A DNA stretch of 64,000 nucleotides from Rhodomicrobium lacus (lineage in GTDB: Bacteria > Pseudomonadota > Alphaproteobacteria > Rhizobiales > Rhodomicrobiaceae): contig NZ_RZNF01000002.1 of assembly GCF_003992725.1 (NCBI RefSeq), positions 682,001 through 746,000 of the forward strand. Reading direction: 5' to 3'. The notes under the pieces are model-generated. The model had not been told where the DNA came from. It did not search any database and saw only the letters and a list, made by a program, of their open reading frames with translations. The position numbers and the translations under genes were made by a program. This document shows positions 5,591-14,853 of the stretch, one piece after another; positions within the stretch are counted from its first letter, which is position 1; each line of letters opens with the position of its first letter.

Positions 5591-8545
5591 ATGACAGCCG
5601 CCCCATCGCTCGCCGAAACGTCCGTTTCCACCGCCCCAGCCGAAGCCGCCGTGCCACCCGGCAGCCGCGTCTATCTTATCGACGGCTCGGGCTACATCTT
5701 CCGTGCCTTCCACGCGCTGCCGCCGCTGACGCGCCCGTCGGACGGGTTGCCGGTCGGCGCGGTGCACGGTTTCTGCAACATGCTCTGGAAGCTGCTTCGC
5801 GAGACGAAGGGCGAAAAGGCGCCGACGCATCTCGCGGTGATCTTCGACCACAGCCGCGCGAGCTTCCGCACCGAAATTTCCGCCGCCTACAAGGCGCAGC
5901 GCCCCGAGCCGCCAGCCGAACTCGTGCCGCAATTCGCGCTGATCCGCGATGCCGTGCGCGCCTTCAACGTCGCCTGCATCGAGCAGGAGGGCTTCGAGGC
6001 CGACGACATCATCGCGGCCTACACCTGCCAGGCGGCGGACGCAGGCGCGGAAGTGGTCATCGTCTCATCCGACAAGGATCTGATGCAGCTCGTCCGCCCC
6101 GGCGTGACCATGCTCGACACAATGAAGAACAAGGTGATCGGCGAGGCGGAGGTGATCGAGAAGTTCGGCGTGCCGCCCGCGAAGGTGGTCGACGTGCAGG
6201 CGCTTGCGGGCGATTCGGTCGACAACGTGCCGGGCGTGCCGGGCATCGGCATCAAGACGGCGGCGGAACTCATCCGCGAATATGGCGACCTCGAAAACCT
6301 GCTCGCCAATGCGCCCCTCATCAAGCAGAAGATGCGGCGCGAGCGGCTCATCGAGTTCGCCGACCAGGCGCGGCTGTCGCGCCGCCTCGTCGAGCTTGGC
6401 TGCGACATGCCCGTCGAAAAGCCGCTCGACATCGCCGCCGTCGAAGAGCCGGACCCGCACGCGCTGCTCGAATTCCTGCGCACGATGGAATTCAACTCGC
6501 TGACGAAGCGGATTTCCGAGGCGTTCGGCGTTGAGCCGTCCACGGGGGAGATGACGCGGCCATCGCCCGCCGAAGCGGTCGAAGGGGAAACCCCGGATAA
6601 AGCGCCCGGCGGCGACACGCCCGCCGACGAAGTGCGCCGCGTGGAAGCGTGGCTGAAGGCGATCCCGTTCGACCGTTCGCTTTACCAGCAGGTGACGGAC
6701 CTCCAGACGCTCGAAGACTGGATCGCAGCCGCCACCGAGCAAGGGTTCGTCGCCTTCGACACCGAAACGACAGCGCTCGACGCCATGTCCGCGAAGCTCT
6801 GCGGCGTGGCGCTGGCGCTCGAACCCGGCCGTGCCTGCTACATCCCGCTTGCGCATCGCGCGGGCGACGGCCTCGACTTTACGGGCGCGGGCGAGATCGC
6901 CCAGCTTCCGATGGAAAGCGCCCTGCCCCGCCTGAAAGCGCTCCTCGAAGACGACAGCGTGCTGAAGATCGGCCAGAACATCAAATACGACGCGCTCGTC
7001 ATGCGCCGCCACGACGATATCCGCGTCACGCCCTATGACGACACCATGCTGATGGCCTATGCCTGCGATCAGGGGCGCGGCGGGCTCGCGGGTTTCGGCA
7101 TGGACGAATTGTCGAAACGCCATCTCGGACACACGCCCATCGCCTTCACCGATGTTGCGGGCAAGGGCAAGGCACAGTCCACCTTCGACTGCATCGCGGT
7201 CGACAAGGCGACGGAATACGCCGCCGAAGACGCCGACGTGACGCTTCGCCTGTGGCACTTGTTCCGCGCGCGCCTCGCCGCCGAGGGCATGGCCGCCGTT
7301 TACGCGACGCTCGAACGCCCGATGCCCGCAGTGCTCGGCACCATGGAATTCAACGGCATCAGGGTCGATCGCGCGGTCCTCTCACGCCTTTCCGCCGACT
7401 TCGCGCAGAGCCTCGCGCGCCTTGAGGATGAGATCTACGAGCTTGCCGGCCAGCGCTTCAATATCGGCTCGCCGCAGCAGATCGCCGACCTGCTTTTCGG
7501 CAAGTTCGGCCTGCCCGGTGCCAAGAAGACCTCCACCGGCAAGTGGAGCACGGGCGCAAAGGTGCTCGAAGACCTGGTATCGAGCGAAGACCTCACCGAA
7601 GACCAGCGCCGCTTGCCCGCGAAGCTCCTCGAATGGCGGCAGCTTGCGAAGCTGAAAAGCACCTACACCGACTCGCTGCCGCAGCACATCGACGCCGACA
7701 CGGGCCGCATCCACACCTGTTTTTCGCTCGCCTCCACCTCGACCGGGCGGCTGTCATCGACCGAGCCGAACCTGCAAAACATCCCCATCCGCACGCGCGA
7801 AGGCCGCATGATCCGCTCGGCCTTCATCGCGGAACCGGGCAAGAAGCTCATCTCCGCCGATTACAGCCAGATCGAGCTTCGCGTGCTCGCTCATATGGCC
7901 GACATTCCGGCGCTGAAACACGCCTTCGCCGAAGGGCTCGACATCCACGCGATGACGGCGAGCGAGATGTTCGGCGTGCCGGTGAAGGACATGCCGGGCG
8001 AGGTGCGCCGCCGCGCGAAGGCCATCAATTTCGGCATCATCTACGGCATTTCAGCGTTCGGCCTGTCGCAGCAGCTCGGCATCCCGCGTCAGGAGGCGGG
8101 CGACTACATCGCCAGGTATTTCGAGCGCTTCCCCGGCATCCGCGCCTATATGGATGCAATGCGCTCGAAGGTGCACGAAGACGGCCATGTGGAGACACTG
8201 TTCGGCCGCAAGATCCACTTCCCCGAGATCAACACACCGAAGTGGAACATGCGGCAGTTCTTCGAGCGCGCGGCGATCAACGCGCCGATTCAAGGCACCG
8301 CCGCCGATATCATCCGCCGCGCGATGGTGCGCGTGCCCGCCGCCCTGGAAAAGGCGGGCGTCCGTGCGAAGATGCTGCTTCAGGTGCACGACGAACTCGT
8401 GTTCGAGGCCGACGATGCCGAGGTGGAAGCCACGATCAAGGCCGTGACCCGCGTCATGGAGCGCGCCGCCGAGCCCGCCGTGGCCTTCTCCGTGCCGCTA
8501 AAGGTGGACGCCCGCGCCGCGCGGAACTGGGACGAGGCGCATTAG
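5591..8545 (+). CDS. polA: DNA polymerase I
   Basis: The 984-residue product has all three PolA parts: a 5'-3' exonuclease (about 20-310; YLIDGSGYIFRAFHALPPL, then VQALAGDSVDNVPGVPGIG), a proofreading 3'-5' exonuclease (about 370-570) with intact acids (FDTETTALD, GQNIKYDALV, AAEDADVTLRL), and a polymerase domain with SADYSQIELRVLAH, RRRAKAINFGIIYG and QVHDELVFEA. I prefer the ATG at 5591; an in-frame start 14 codons upstream is possible. It fills gaps in repair and removes RNA primers. A hairpin terminator follows at 8626. Confidence 0.95.
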   Translation: MTAAPSLAETSVSTAPAEAAVPPGSRVYLIDGSGYIFRAFHALPPLTRPSDGLPVGAVHGFCNMLWKLLRETKGEKAPTHLAVIFDHSRASFRTEISAAYKAQRPEPPAELVPQFALIRDAVRAFNVACIEQEGFEADDIIAAYTCQAADAGAEVVIVSSDKDLMQLVRPGVTMLDTMKNKVIGEAEVIEKFGVPPAKVVDVQALAGDSVDNVPGVPGIGIKTAAELIREYGDLENLLANAPLIKQKMRRERLIEFADQARLSRRLVELGCDMPVEKPLDIAAVEEPDPHALLEFLRTMEFNSLTKRISEAFGVEPSTGEMTRPSPAEAVEGETPDKAPGGDTPADEVRRVEAWLKAIPFDRSLYQQVTDLQTLEDWIAAATEQGFVAFDTETTALDAMSAKLCGVALALEPGRACYIPLAHRAGDGLDFTGAGEIAQLPMESALPRLKALLEDDSVLKIGQNIKYDALVMRRHDDIRVTPYDDTMLMAYACDQGRGGLAGFGMDELSKRHLGHTPIAFTDVAGKGKAQSTFDCIAVDKATEYAAEDADVTLRLWHLFRARLAAEGMAAVYATLERPMPAVLGTMEFNGIRVDRAVLSRLSADFAQSLARLEDEIYELAGQRFNIGSPQQIADLLFGKFGLPGAKKTSTGKWSTGAKVLEDLVSSEDLTEDQRRLPAKLLEWRQLAKLKSTYTDSLPQHIDADTGRIHTCFSLASTSTGRLSSTEPNLQNIPIRTREGRMIRSAFIAEPGKKLISADYSQIELRVLAHMADIPALKHAFAEGLDIHAMTASEMFGVPVKDMPGEVRRRAKAINFGIIYGISAFGLSQQLGIPRQEAGDYIARYFERFPGIRAYMDAMRSKVHEDGHVETLFGRKIHFPEINTPKWNMRQFFERAAINAPIQGTAADIIRRAMVRVPAALEKAGVRAKMLLQVHDELVFEADDAEVEATIKAVTRVMERAAEPAVAFSVPLKVDARAARNWDEAH

Positions 8546-8625
8546 ATAACCCTCCGCCGAAGCGGCGCAGGGAAGCTGATCGACAGCGGAAAAATAAAGC
8601 GTCGGGCCGCACGCTGTTGGCAAAA

Positions 8626-8669
8626 GAAGCGAGTTCCGATCTTGCATCGGAATTCGCTTCGAGTTTTTC
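8626..8669 (+). terminator. Intrinsic terminator of polA
   Basis: A 15-bp stem (8626-8640 with 8646-8660, one G-U pair) with loop CTTGC is followed by GAGTTTTTCT. It sits between convergent polA and galU and just precedes the galU stop, so it mainly serves polA. Confidence 0.8.
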
Positions 8670-8674
8670 TCGCC

Positions 8675-9601
8675 CTACTCGGCGGCCTTCTTCGCCTGCA
8701 CCTCGGCGGCGAGCTTCTTCAGTTCCTCGCCAAATTTGGGGCCGAGGTCGGAACGCGCGAGCGCAAATGCCACGTTCGCCGTGAGGAAGCCGAGCTTCGA
8801 GCCGCAATCGTAGCTCTTGCCACGGAACTTGTAGGCGAAGAACAGTTGATCCTGCATCAGCGTGCGCATCGCGTCGGTAAGCTGGATCTCGTTGCCCGCG
8901 CCGCGCTCCTGATATTTCAGGATGTCGAAGATCTCGGGCTGGAGGATGTAGCGGCCCATGATGATGAGGTTCGAGGGCGACGTGCCCTTCGCGGGCTTTT
9001 CCACCATCGAATCGATGCGCCACAGACGGTCGCCCTCGACGCCCGCGAGGCCGACAACGCCGTAGGAACTCGTCTCCTCGGGCGCCACCTCTTCCACCGC
9101 GATGATGTTGATCTTCGCCTCGGGATATTTTTCCACGAGGCCGTCATAGACCCGGATCATCTGGCCGAGGCAGCTTTCGCCATCGGGCAGCACGATAACG
9201 TCGGGCAGAAGCAGCGCGAACGGATCGCGGCCCACGATGTCATGCGCGCACCAGACCGCGTGGCCGAGGCCGAGCGGCTCCTGCTGGCGGGTGAAGCTCG
9301 TCGCGCCGGGCTTCGGCAGATGCGTTTCGAGGTTCAGCAGCTCTTCCTGCTTGTTGCGCCGCCTAAGCACTTCTTCCAACTCGAATTGCCGGTCGAAATG
9401 ATCCTCGATGACGCCTTTATTGCGCCCAGTTACGAAGATGAAATGTTCGATGCCGCCGGTGCGCGCCTCGTCGGCTACGTGCTGGATGATGGGGCGGTCG
9501 ACCACGGTCAGCATCTCTTTCGGCATCGCCTTCGTGGCGGGGAGAAAGCGCGTGCCGAGACCGGCGACGGGGAAAATGGCCTTGCGGATAGGCTTGCTCA
9601 T
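8675..9601 (-). CDS. galU: UTP-glucose-1-phosphate uridylyltransferase
   Basis: The 308-residue product starts MSKPIRKAIFPVAGLGTRF and contains LPATKAMPKEML, the nucleotide-binding signature of the GalU branch of the sugar-nucleotidyltransferase fold. It also has HFIFVTGRNKGVIEDHFD and EKPAKGTSPSNL, typical of GalU. It makes UDP-glucose from UTP and glucose-1-phosphate for exopolysaccharide, lipopolysaccharide and glycolipid synthesis in the cytoplasm. It is convergent with polA and appears to be a single-gene unit. Length is normal. Confidence 0.93.
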   Translation of the reverse strand: MSKPIRKAIFPVAGLGTRFLPATKAMPKEMLTVVDRPIIQHVADEARTGGIEHFIFVTGRNKGVIEDHFDRQFELEEVLRRRNKQEELLNLETHLPKPGATSFTRQQEPLGLGHAVWCAHDIVGRDPFALLLPDVIVLPDGESCLGQMIRVYDGLVEKYPEAKINIIAVEEVAPEETSSYGVVGLAGVEGDRLWRIDSMVEKPAKGTSPSNLIIMGRYILQPEIFDILKYQERGAGNEIQLTDAMRTLMQDQLFFAYKFRGKSYDCGSKLGFLTANVAFALARSDLGPKFGEELKKLAAEVQAKKAAE

Positions 9602-9747
9602 GGGACTTCTCGGTGAGGGTTTGAGCTTATCGACGAAGATTCTCGGGCGCTTCAGCGGTGAGACCGTTCGCGAACGATATAGCGAACGCGCGCCGAGATA
9701 GAAGCGCTAATTGCGGCTCCCGCGAGGCACGCTGAGGGAGAATCGAT

Positions 9748-10770
9748 TTGCATAGGGTCGCCGCGCGGCTGGCCGCCGCGCTGATCGCGATGATGACGCT
9801 CGCAGGCTTCGGAGGCGCGCGCGCGGAGGAGGCACAGGACACGGCATTCGGCGCCCTGAAGTCGGAGCTTTGGCCCCTGGCGGAACGAGAAGGCATCGCA
9901 CGCGACACGTTCGACGCGGCTTTCGCGGGCCTCGAACCGGACCCGGAAGTGCTGCGGCTCGCCAACCGCCAGCCCGAATTCACGCTCACCGCGACACAAT
10001 ATCTCGACCGCATCATCACGCCCGCGCGCATCGCCGACGGCAAGGCCGCCTATCTCAAATATGAGGGAAAGCTCAAGGTGCTCGAGCGGCGCTACGGCGT
10101 GAGCCGCTTCATTCTCGTCGCGATCTGGGGCGCCGAATCCGATTTCGGCAACAAGCAGGGATCGTGGGCGGTCTTCCGCTCTCTGGCAACGCTCGCCGCA
10201 GCCGGACGCCGCGCGGATTTCTGGAAGACGCAAATCGTGGAAGCGCTCAAGATCGTCGAAAACCAGCGCATCTCGCCCGACAAGCTGTCAGGCTCCTGGG
10301 CGGGCGCCATGGGCCACACGCAGTTCATACCGTCCACTTACAACAAGTTCGGCATCAGCTTCTCGGGCAGGCCGCGAGGCGACATATGGGACGACCCTGC
10401 CGACGCGATGGCCTCCACGGCGAACTACCTCGCCCAATCGGGCTGGCAGCGGCGGCGAACCTGGGGCTACGCGGTCCGCTTGCCGGATGGCTTCGCGCCG
10501 ACCGACGCACAGGAAGCCAGGCCCATCGCAACTTGGCGCAAGCTCGGCGTGGCGCGCGAAACGGGTGAGCCTTTCCCGAAGCCGGGTGAAACCGCGCGCC
10601 TCTTCCTGCCGGAGAAAACAAATCCGTTCACGGGCGAAAAAGCCAACACATTGGCATTTCTCACTGTCGCGAACTTCGATGTCATTAAGACATACAACAA
10701 TTCGGATCTGTATGCTCTCGCGGTAGGGCTGCTCGCCGATCGACTGGCCGCCGAGCTTTCATCGCGATAG
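9748..10770 (+). CDS. Lytic murein transglycosylase, MltB/SLT_2 family
   Basis: The 340-residue product begins at a TTG 8 nt after GAGGGAG. It has a signal peptide (cleavage near GARAEE, about residue 27) and an SLT_2 domain with the catalytic glutamate in AIWGAESDFG. The substrate-groove segments GSWAGAMGHTQFIPSTY and DPADAMASTANYL follow. The C-terminus matches the extension seen in alphaproteobacterial MltB-like enzymes. It cleaves the glycan backbone of peptidoglycan in the periplasm, forming 1,6-anhydro-muropeptides. No lipobox is seen, so it is probably soluble rather than a lipoprotein. Confidence 0.88.
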   Translation: MHRVAARLAAALIAMMTLAGFGGARAEEAQDTAFGALKSELWPLAEREGIARDTFDAAFAGLEPDPEVLRLANRQPEFTLTATQYLDRIITPARIADGKAAYLKYEGKLKVLERRYGVSRFILVAIWGAESDFGNKQGSWAVFRSLATLAAAGRRADFWKTQIVEALKIVENQRISPDKLSGSWAGAMGHTQFIPSTYNKFGISFSGRPRGDIWDDPADAMASTANYLAQSGWQRRRTWGYAVRLPDGFAPTDAQEARPIATWRKLGVARETGEPFPKPGETARLFLPEKTNPFTGEKANTLAFLTVANFDVIKTYNNSDLYALAVGLLADRLAAELSSR

Positions 10771-10949
10771 ACGGGCGATAAGCGAAAGCCCGGGTTCTGG
10801 CGTAGGGAAGCGCGCTTTCCCTGAGACAGGTGGAAAAAGGTGTGCGGCCACGGTGCAGGCTTGATCCTGACACATTCCCGCATAAAACAAGGCCGTGAGG
10901 CAAAATGGGGTGGAGTTTAGTCTTTGGCGCGTTCAGCGAGGATAATCAG

Positions 10950-12209
10950 ATGACCTCGATATCCCGCGCCCTGGCGTTATTGGTCGCCATCGTCTTCGCC
11001 CTCGCCGCAGGGGGCGGAATCGTCCTTGCGCAGACACCGAACCCTCTCTCGTCGAGCTACGTGACACCCTTTCCGCTGACGGATCGATATCTGGTCCGCA
11101 TTATCGGCGACTGGCTCGGGCCGGGCCTCACAAACGGCCTTCAGGACGCTTTCAAGCAGGATGCATCGGTACAGATTCAGGATGCGTCGAAATCGAATTA
11201 CGGCCTCGCGCGAACGGAGCAGATCGGCCTCTTTGCCGACATCGACAAGCTGGTCGCGTCGACACCCCCCGTCAATGTCGCGGTGATCATGCTCGGCGTG
11301 AATGACGTTATCTCCATGAAAGCGCCGACAGGTACAGGACGACTTCAGCCCGGCACCGCCGAATGGAAGGATGTCTACGGTCGGGAAGCCGAAAAGCTCA
11401 TTCGCAAGCTGAAGGCCGCCAACATAGCGGTTTACTGGCTCGGCCTTCCCGTCATGGCGAATAGCCAGAGAAACGAAGCGGTTGCTGCCATGAACGACGC
11501 GGTACGCCAGTCGGCTTACGTCAATGGCGCAAAATTCATCGAAACGAGCGCGGGCTTTACCGATCAATCCGGGGCCTACACGGCTTATGGCCCCGACCTT
11601 AGCGGCCAGACGAAACGTCTGCGCGAAGGCGACGGCGTGGGCTTTACGGCGGCAGGCAGCCGCAAGCTCGCCAATTACGTGGAAATCGTGCTCAGGCGCG
11701 ATCTTGCCCAGGCGAAGGCGCAGCGCAACATCCCGCTCGCGGGCGACGAGGAAGAACAGGCACGGGTGGTTCCGGGTGCAAGCCGCTCTGCAAAGGGTGC
11801 TGGCGGCAAATCCGTCTGGACGACGGAAACGGATGCAAGGCCCGACGGGCCGGCCGCCGGTACAGGGACGGAAACGAAAGCTGCTTCAGCAAAAGACAAT
11901 GGTCCGGCAGCGGGGCCAGACACCGCGCCGGCTGGCGCCGGCGACGAACCCCGCGAGCATGCCGCCTTCGCCGGTTCCTCCGGCTTTCAGGGCGGTGAAC
12001 TGATCTTCGGCGACCTCGGCGACGGCATGACGGCCATTGCTGCCATATCGCCTGTCGGTGAATTCTCGATGCGGGAGATCCAGCGGCAGACGCCCCTCGC
12101 CGACCGCCTGTATTTCAAGGTTCTGAGCCGTGGCGATGCCTTGCCATCGAAAGAAGGGCGAGCCGATGATTTCACGTGGCGCGAGGATAGCGCCACGTCG
12201 CAGCAGTAA
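10950..12209 (+). CDS. DUF459-type SGNH-fold periplasmic protein, catalytic residues lost
   Basis: The 419-residue product (ATG at 10950, preceded by GCGAGGAT) has a signal peptide ending near VLAQ (27/28), a DUF459-type SGNH domain (about 45-250) and a low-complexity Ala/Gly/Pro tail. The fold blocks are recognisable: block I reads GDW at 53-55 where GDS is expected, block III reads GVND (116-119), and block V reads DGVGFT (228-233) where DGxHFT is expected. The nucleophilic Ser is thus Trp and the catalytic His is Gly, so hydrolase activity is unlikely. It is followed closely by a second SGNH-type lipoprotein. A binding role in envelope polysaccharide or peptidoglycan modification is possible but unproven. 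Confidence 0.75.
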   Translation: MTSISRALALLVAIVFALAAGGGIVLAQTPNPLSSSYVTPFPLTDRYLVRIIGDWLGPGLTNGLQDAFKQDASVQIQDASKSNYGLARTEQIGLFADIDKLVASTPPVNVAVIMLGVNDVISMKAPTGTGRLQPGTAEWKDVYGREAEKLIRKLKAANIAVYWLGLPVMANSQRNEAVAAMNDAVRQSAYVNGAKFIETSAGFTDQSGAYTAYGPDLSGQTKRLREGDGVGFTAAGSRKLANYVEIVLRRDLAQAKAQRNIPLAGDEEEQARVVPGASRSAKGAGGKSVWTTETDARPDGPAAGTGTETKAASAKDNGPAAGPDTAPAGAGDEPREHAAFAGSSGFQGGELIFGDLGDGMTAIAAISPVGEFSMREIQRQTPLADRLYFKVLSRGDALPSKEGRADDFTWREDSATSQQ

Positions 12210-12258
12210 TTCCACTTCGTGTTGTCAGATGTCGTCGAGTAAGTGCGCCGGAGTCTTC

Positions 12259-13884
12259 ATGCAGGGAAGTCAACGACCCGATCGGCGCTTCTGTTGGAAG
12301 CGATTGCTGCCCGCATTGGGACTGGCAGCCCTCCCGCTTCTGGGCGGATGCCTGCCCGGCATGGGATGGGGCGACGATACGGGCCGTGCGCCTCTCGCGG
12401 AAGACAACGACGGATCACCCGCGCTGAACCGGTCCTACAAGACGAACTTCCTGTCGTTCCAGTCTCCGTCTTCTGCCGGATCGCACCCCGCTCCGACGCT
12501 CATGCCCGACAGCGGACCGTCGCTCTTCGCGTTCTCCACCTTCGAAGCGCGACGCCCCTCCCCTTCGGACGCCTCGCTCGCGCTTGCCCTCGACACGACA
12601 GAGGCTTACGAGCCGCAGGCCATCACCGCCGCCGAAGCATTGCAGAACTTTTACGGCGCACTCACAAAGTTGAACGCCGGGAGGCGTTCGGGCGCCGCGA
12701 AGATCGTCCATCTCGGTGGAGACGAAATCGTGGACGACCGTTTCGCTGGCGCTCTCAGGGAGCATCTCACAAGCCGCTTCGGCAACGCCGGGCGTGGCCT
12801 CATGCTGCCCGGCCTCTATCCCGTTCGGGGGATGAAGATCGATCGCGGCGGCGCGTGGTCGCTTGCCAGCGCGGCGAGCAGCGCGTCCGGTCCGTTCGGC
12901 CTGTCCGGCGTGCGTGTGACCTCGGCCGCCTCCGATGCATGGCTGCGGTTCACCTCCGCGGAAACCGCCTTCGACTGGGTCGAAGCCTCTTTCATGACAG
13001 GGCCTCAGCAGGGCACCGTCGCCATCAGCGTCGATGGAGAGATGAAGCTCGTCCCGACGCGGGCGCCGAACGTGAGCCAGACCTCGATACGCATCATGGC
13101 GAAGGCGCGCGAAGTCACGATCCGCCCGCGCGGCGACGGCGAAGTGACGATGCTGTCGCTGACAACCGGCACGCAAACGCCAGGCATCGTTTATTCGAAT
13201 GCCGGTGTCCCCGGCGCGACCGCGATGACGCTCGGCAAATGGTCCCGCGACTTCGCTGCGAATGACCTCAAGAAGCTTGATCCGGATCTCGTGATCCTGA
13301 GTTTCGGAAAGAAGGAAGGCTTCGATGACGATCTCGACATTCGCGATTATGAGGCCCGCCTCAGGCTGACGGTGGAGCAGATCAAGAGCGCCGTGCCAGG
13401 TGCGTCGCTCCTTTTGATCGGGCCACCCGACGCGGCGCGGCTGCCGACCTTTTCCGGTTCCGGCGGCGCGCAGGTCTGCCGCGCCCTCAATCCGCAGGAA
13501 ATCGCCGGCTACACGCGCCTTCTCGGCCGCGGCAACGAGCGCCTCGGCCGCTGGCACGCACCGCCGCGCCTCGAAGCGGTCCGCTCCGCCATCCGGCGCA
13601 CGGCAGCAGCAAGCGGGGCCTTTTATTGGGATTGGGCGAAATACATGGGCGGCCACTGCTCGATCCATGCATGGACGACTGTCAACCCGCCATTGGCCGC
13701 CCCCGACCATTTCACGCTGACGGAGGCCGGAAATCTGCGTTCTGCGCGCGCATTGTTCGCGGAACTGATGGCGGGCTTCGACGGGTATCAGCGCCTCGCC
13801 GCCGCGAAAGCCGCGCCGACGCCACAGGCTGCAACCCTTGTCATCGCCGCGCCTCCGAAGGCCGCCGCCAAGAAACGCCGCTAG
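12259..13884 (+). CDS. SGNH-fold lipoprotein, catalytic residues apparently lost
   Basis: The 541-residue product (ATG at 12259 chosen because it places a lipoprotein signal at the N-terminus) has a lipobox LLGGC with Cys31. The SGNH-like region starts at KIVHLGGDEIVDDRF (148-162), where HxGDSHxxxDRF is expected. Later LSFGKKEGFDD (348-357) replaces the usual FGTNE, and PDHFTLTEAG replaces DHVHLT. Thus the Ser, Asn and His of the catalytic set are Asp155, Lys and Thr. The flanking YWDWAKYMGG and CSIHAW segments are typical of the family. It forms a pair with the upstream SGNH protein. Expected to be anchored to a membrane facing the periplasm; function unknown. Confidence 0.72.
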   Translation: MQGSQRPDRRFCWKRLLPALGLAALPLLGGCLPGMGWGDDTGRAPLAEDNDGSPALNRSYKTNFLSFQSPSSAGSHPAPTLMPDSGPSLFAFSTFEARRPSPSDASLALALDTTEAYEPQAITAAEALQNFYGALTKLNAGRRSGAAKIVHLGGDEIVDDRFAGALREHLTSRFGNAGRGLMLPGLYPVRGMKIDRGGAWSLASAASSASGPFGLSGVRVTSAASDAWLRFTSAETAFDWVEASFMTGPQQGTVAISVDGEMKLVPTRAPNVSQTSIRIMAKAREVTIRPRGDGEVTMLSLTTGTQTPGIVYSNAGVPGATAMTLGKWSRDFAANDLKKLDPDLVILSFGKKEGFDDDLDIRDYEARLRLTVEQIKSAVPGASLLLIGPPDAARLPTFSGSGGAQVCRALNPQEIAGYTRLLGRGNERLGRWHAPPRLEAVRSAIRRTAAASGAFYWDWAKYMGGHCSIHAWTTVNPPLAAPDHFTLTEAGNLRSARALFAELMAGFDGYQRLAAAKAAPTPQAATLVIAAPPKAAAKKRR

Positions 13885-14853
13885 AGCGTATCAGGCCGGT
13901 TTACTGCATGGCCGAATAGCGGCAATTCCCTCCTTGATTGAACCGGGATTCGAGATGCGGGCCAGGGGAAGCCGGCATTGACGCCACGTTCCTCTTTCGA
14001 ACGATCTGCGTCAGCGTGAGTTGCGCGACTGGCGGCGCGGGCAAGAGGGCGGCCGCAGCCCGCTTTGATGACGCCTTCCAGCGTTTACGACGCGCGACGC
14101 CCCCCGCGCGAGGGGCCGGAGGAGCTGGTCTCAAACTGGCCCTGAAAAAGGAAGCCCCGCCCCCCGCGCGAGGGCCGGAGGGGGAGCATTCGTTCGCCAG
14201 CATTCCGATGCGAATCGGCAAGGACCCAGGCATCGAGACTCTAGAGATCGACTGCCAACCCGCCCTACCGCTCCGACTAGAGGATCAACGAAGAAGCCTA
14301 CACATCACGATCCGACGAAAGCGGCTCTCAAGAAGCCGTTTGTCCCATCCGCTCCCGTTTCCAGAACTTCAGGCACGGCTGGGGTGAAGCCGATGCCGCT
14401 TACCGGGCGACGGGCTCGTCGCACGGGCAAGATGGGCGGCGACGGCAAGCGCAGCCTCGTGCCGGCATCGCGATTTCATCCGGGAGCACCTCAACCGGGC
14501 GCCGCACGTTTCGCCGCAAGCAAAGAAGCAGGTCGAGACCAGAAACATAAAGCGTCGGGCCACATCCGATTTGCGGCAGGATGCAGCAAGGGCTGTGGCG
14601 CGCTGCGTTATCGCGAGATCCCGACCCTCAAAGGCGGCGGTCGCACGACAAGCTTACGCTCGCCAACGACCAAGAAGGCCGCTTTGGGCTCCGTCAAGTG
14701 GAGCGAATGCGACTTCTGAGCCCCGGTTGCTCCGAGCTTTCAATCAAAGGTCAAATTCAAAAGCTGCACCAGAAGCATGGTTTGCCGATGGTCCTTTTGA
14801 TCCCGACACGCGCAAGCGTGCTGCAAACGGATGCAATTGTCGGAATCGGACAA
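13885..14853. other. About 1 kb without a convincing gene
   Basis: Open frames here are short, overlap on both strands and read as Arg/Pro/Ala-rich sequence without domains or plausible ribosome binding sites. The stretch holds a 60-nt-spaced direct repeat (14098-14182) and a copy of a 15-base motif (14547-14561) also found after polA. It separates the envelope genes from the photosynthesis cluster and may be a decayed region or hold undetected RNA. Confidence 0.5.
14098..14182. repeat. Two GC-rich direct repeats exactly 60 nt apart
   Basis: The unit CGCCCCCCGCGCGAGG followed by GGCCGGAGG (about 25 nt) occurs at about 14098-14122 and again at 14158-14181, differing by one G. The copies lie inside the gene-poor stretch. 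They could be a small dispersed repeat family or the trace of a local duplication. Confidence 0.6.

Noticed and set aside
14384-14719. Plus-strand frame in the gene-poor stretch
   Set aside because: Basic, low-complexity translation, no ribosome binding site, and overlapping frames of similar length on both strands.
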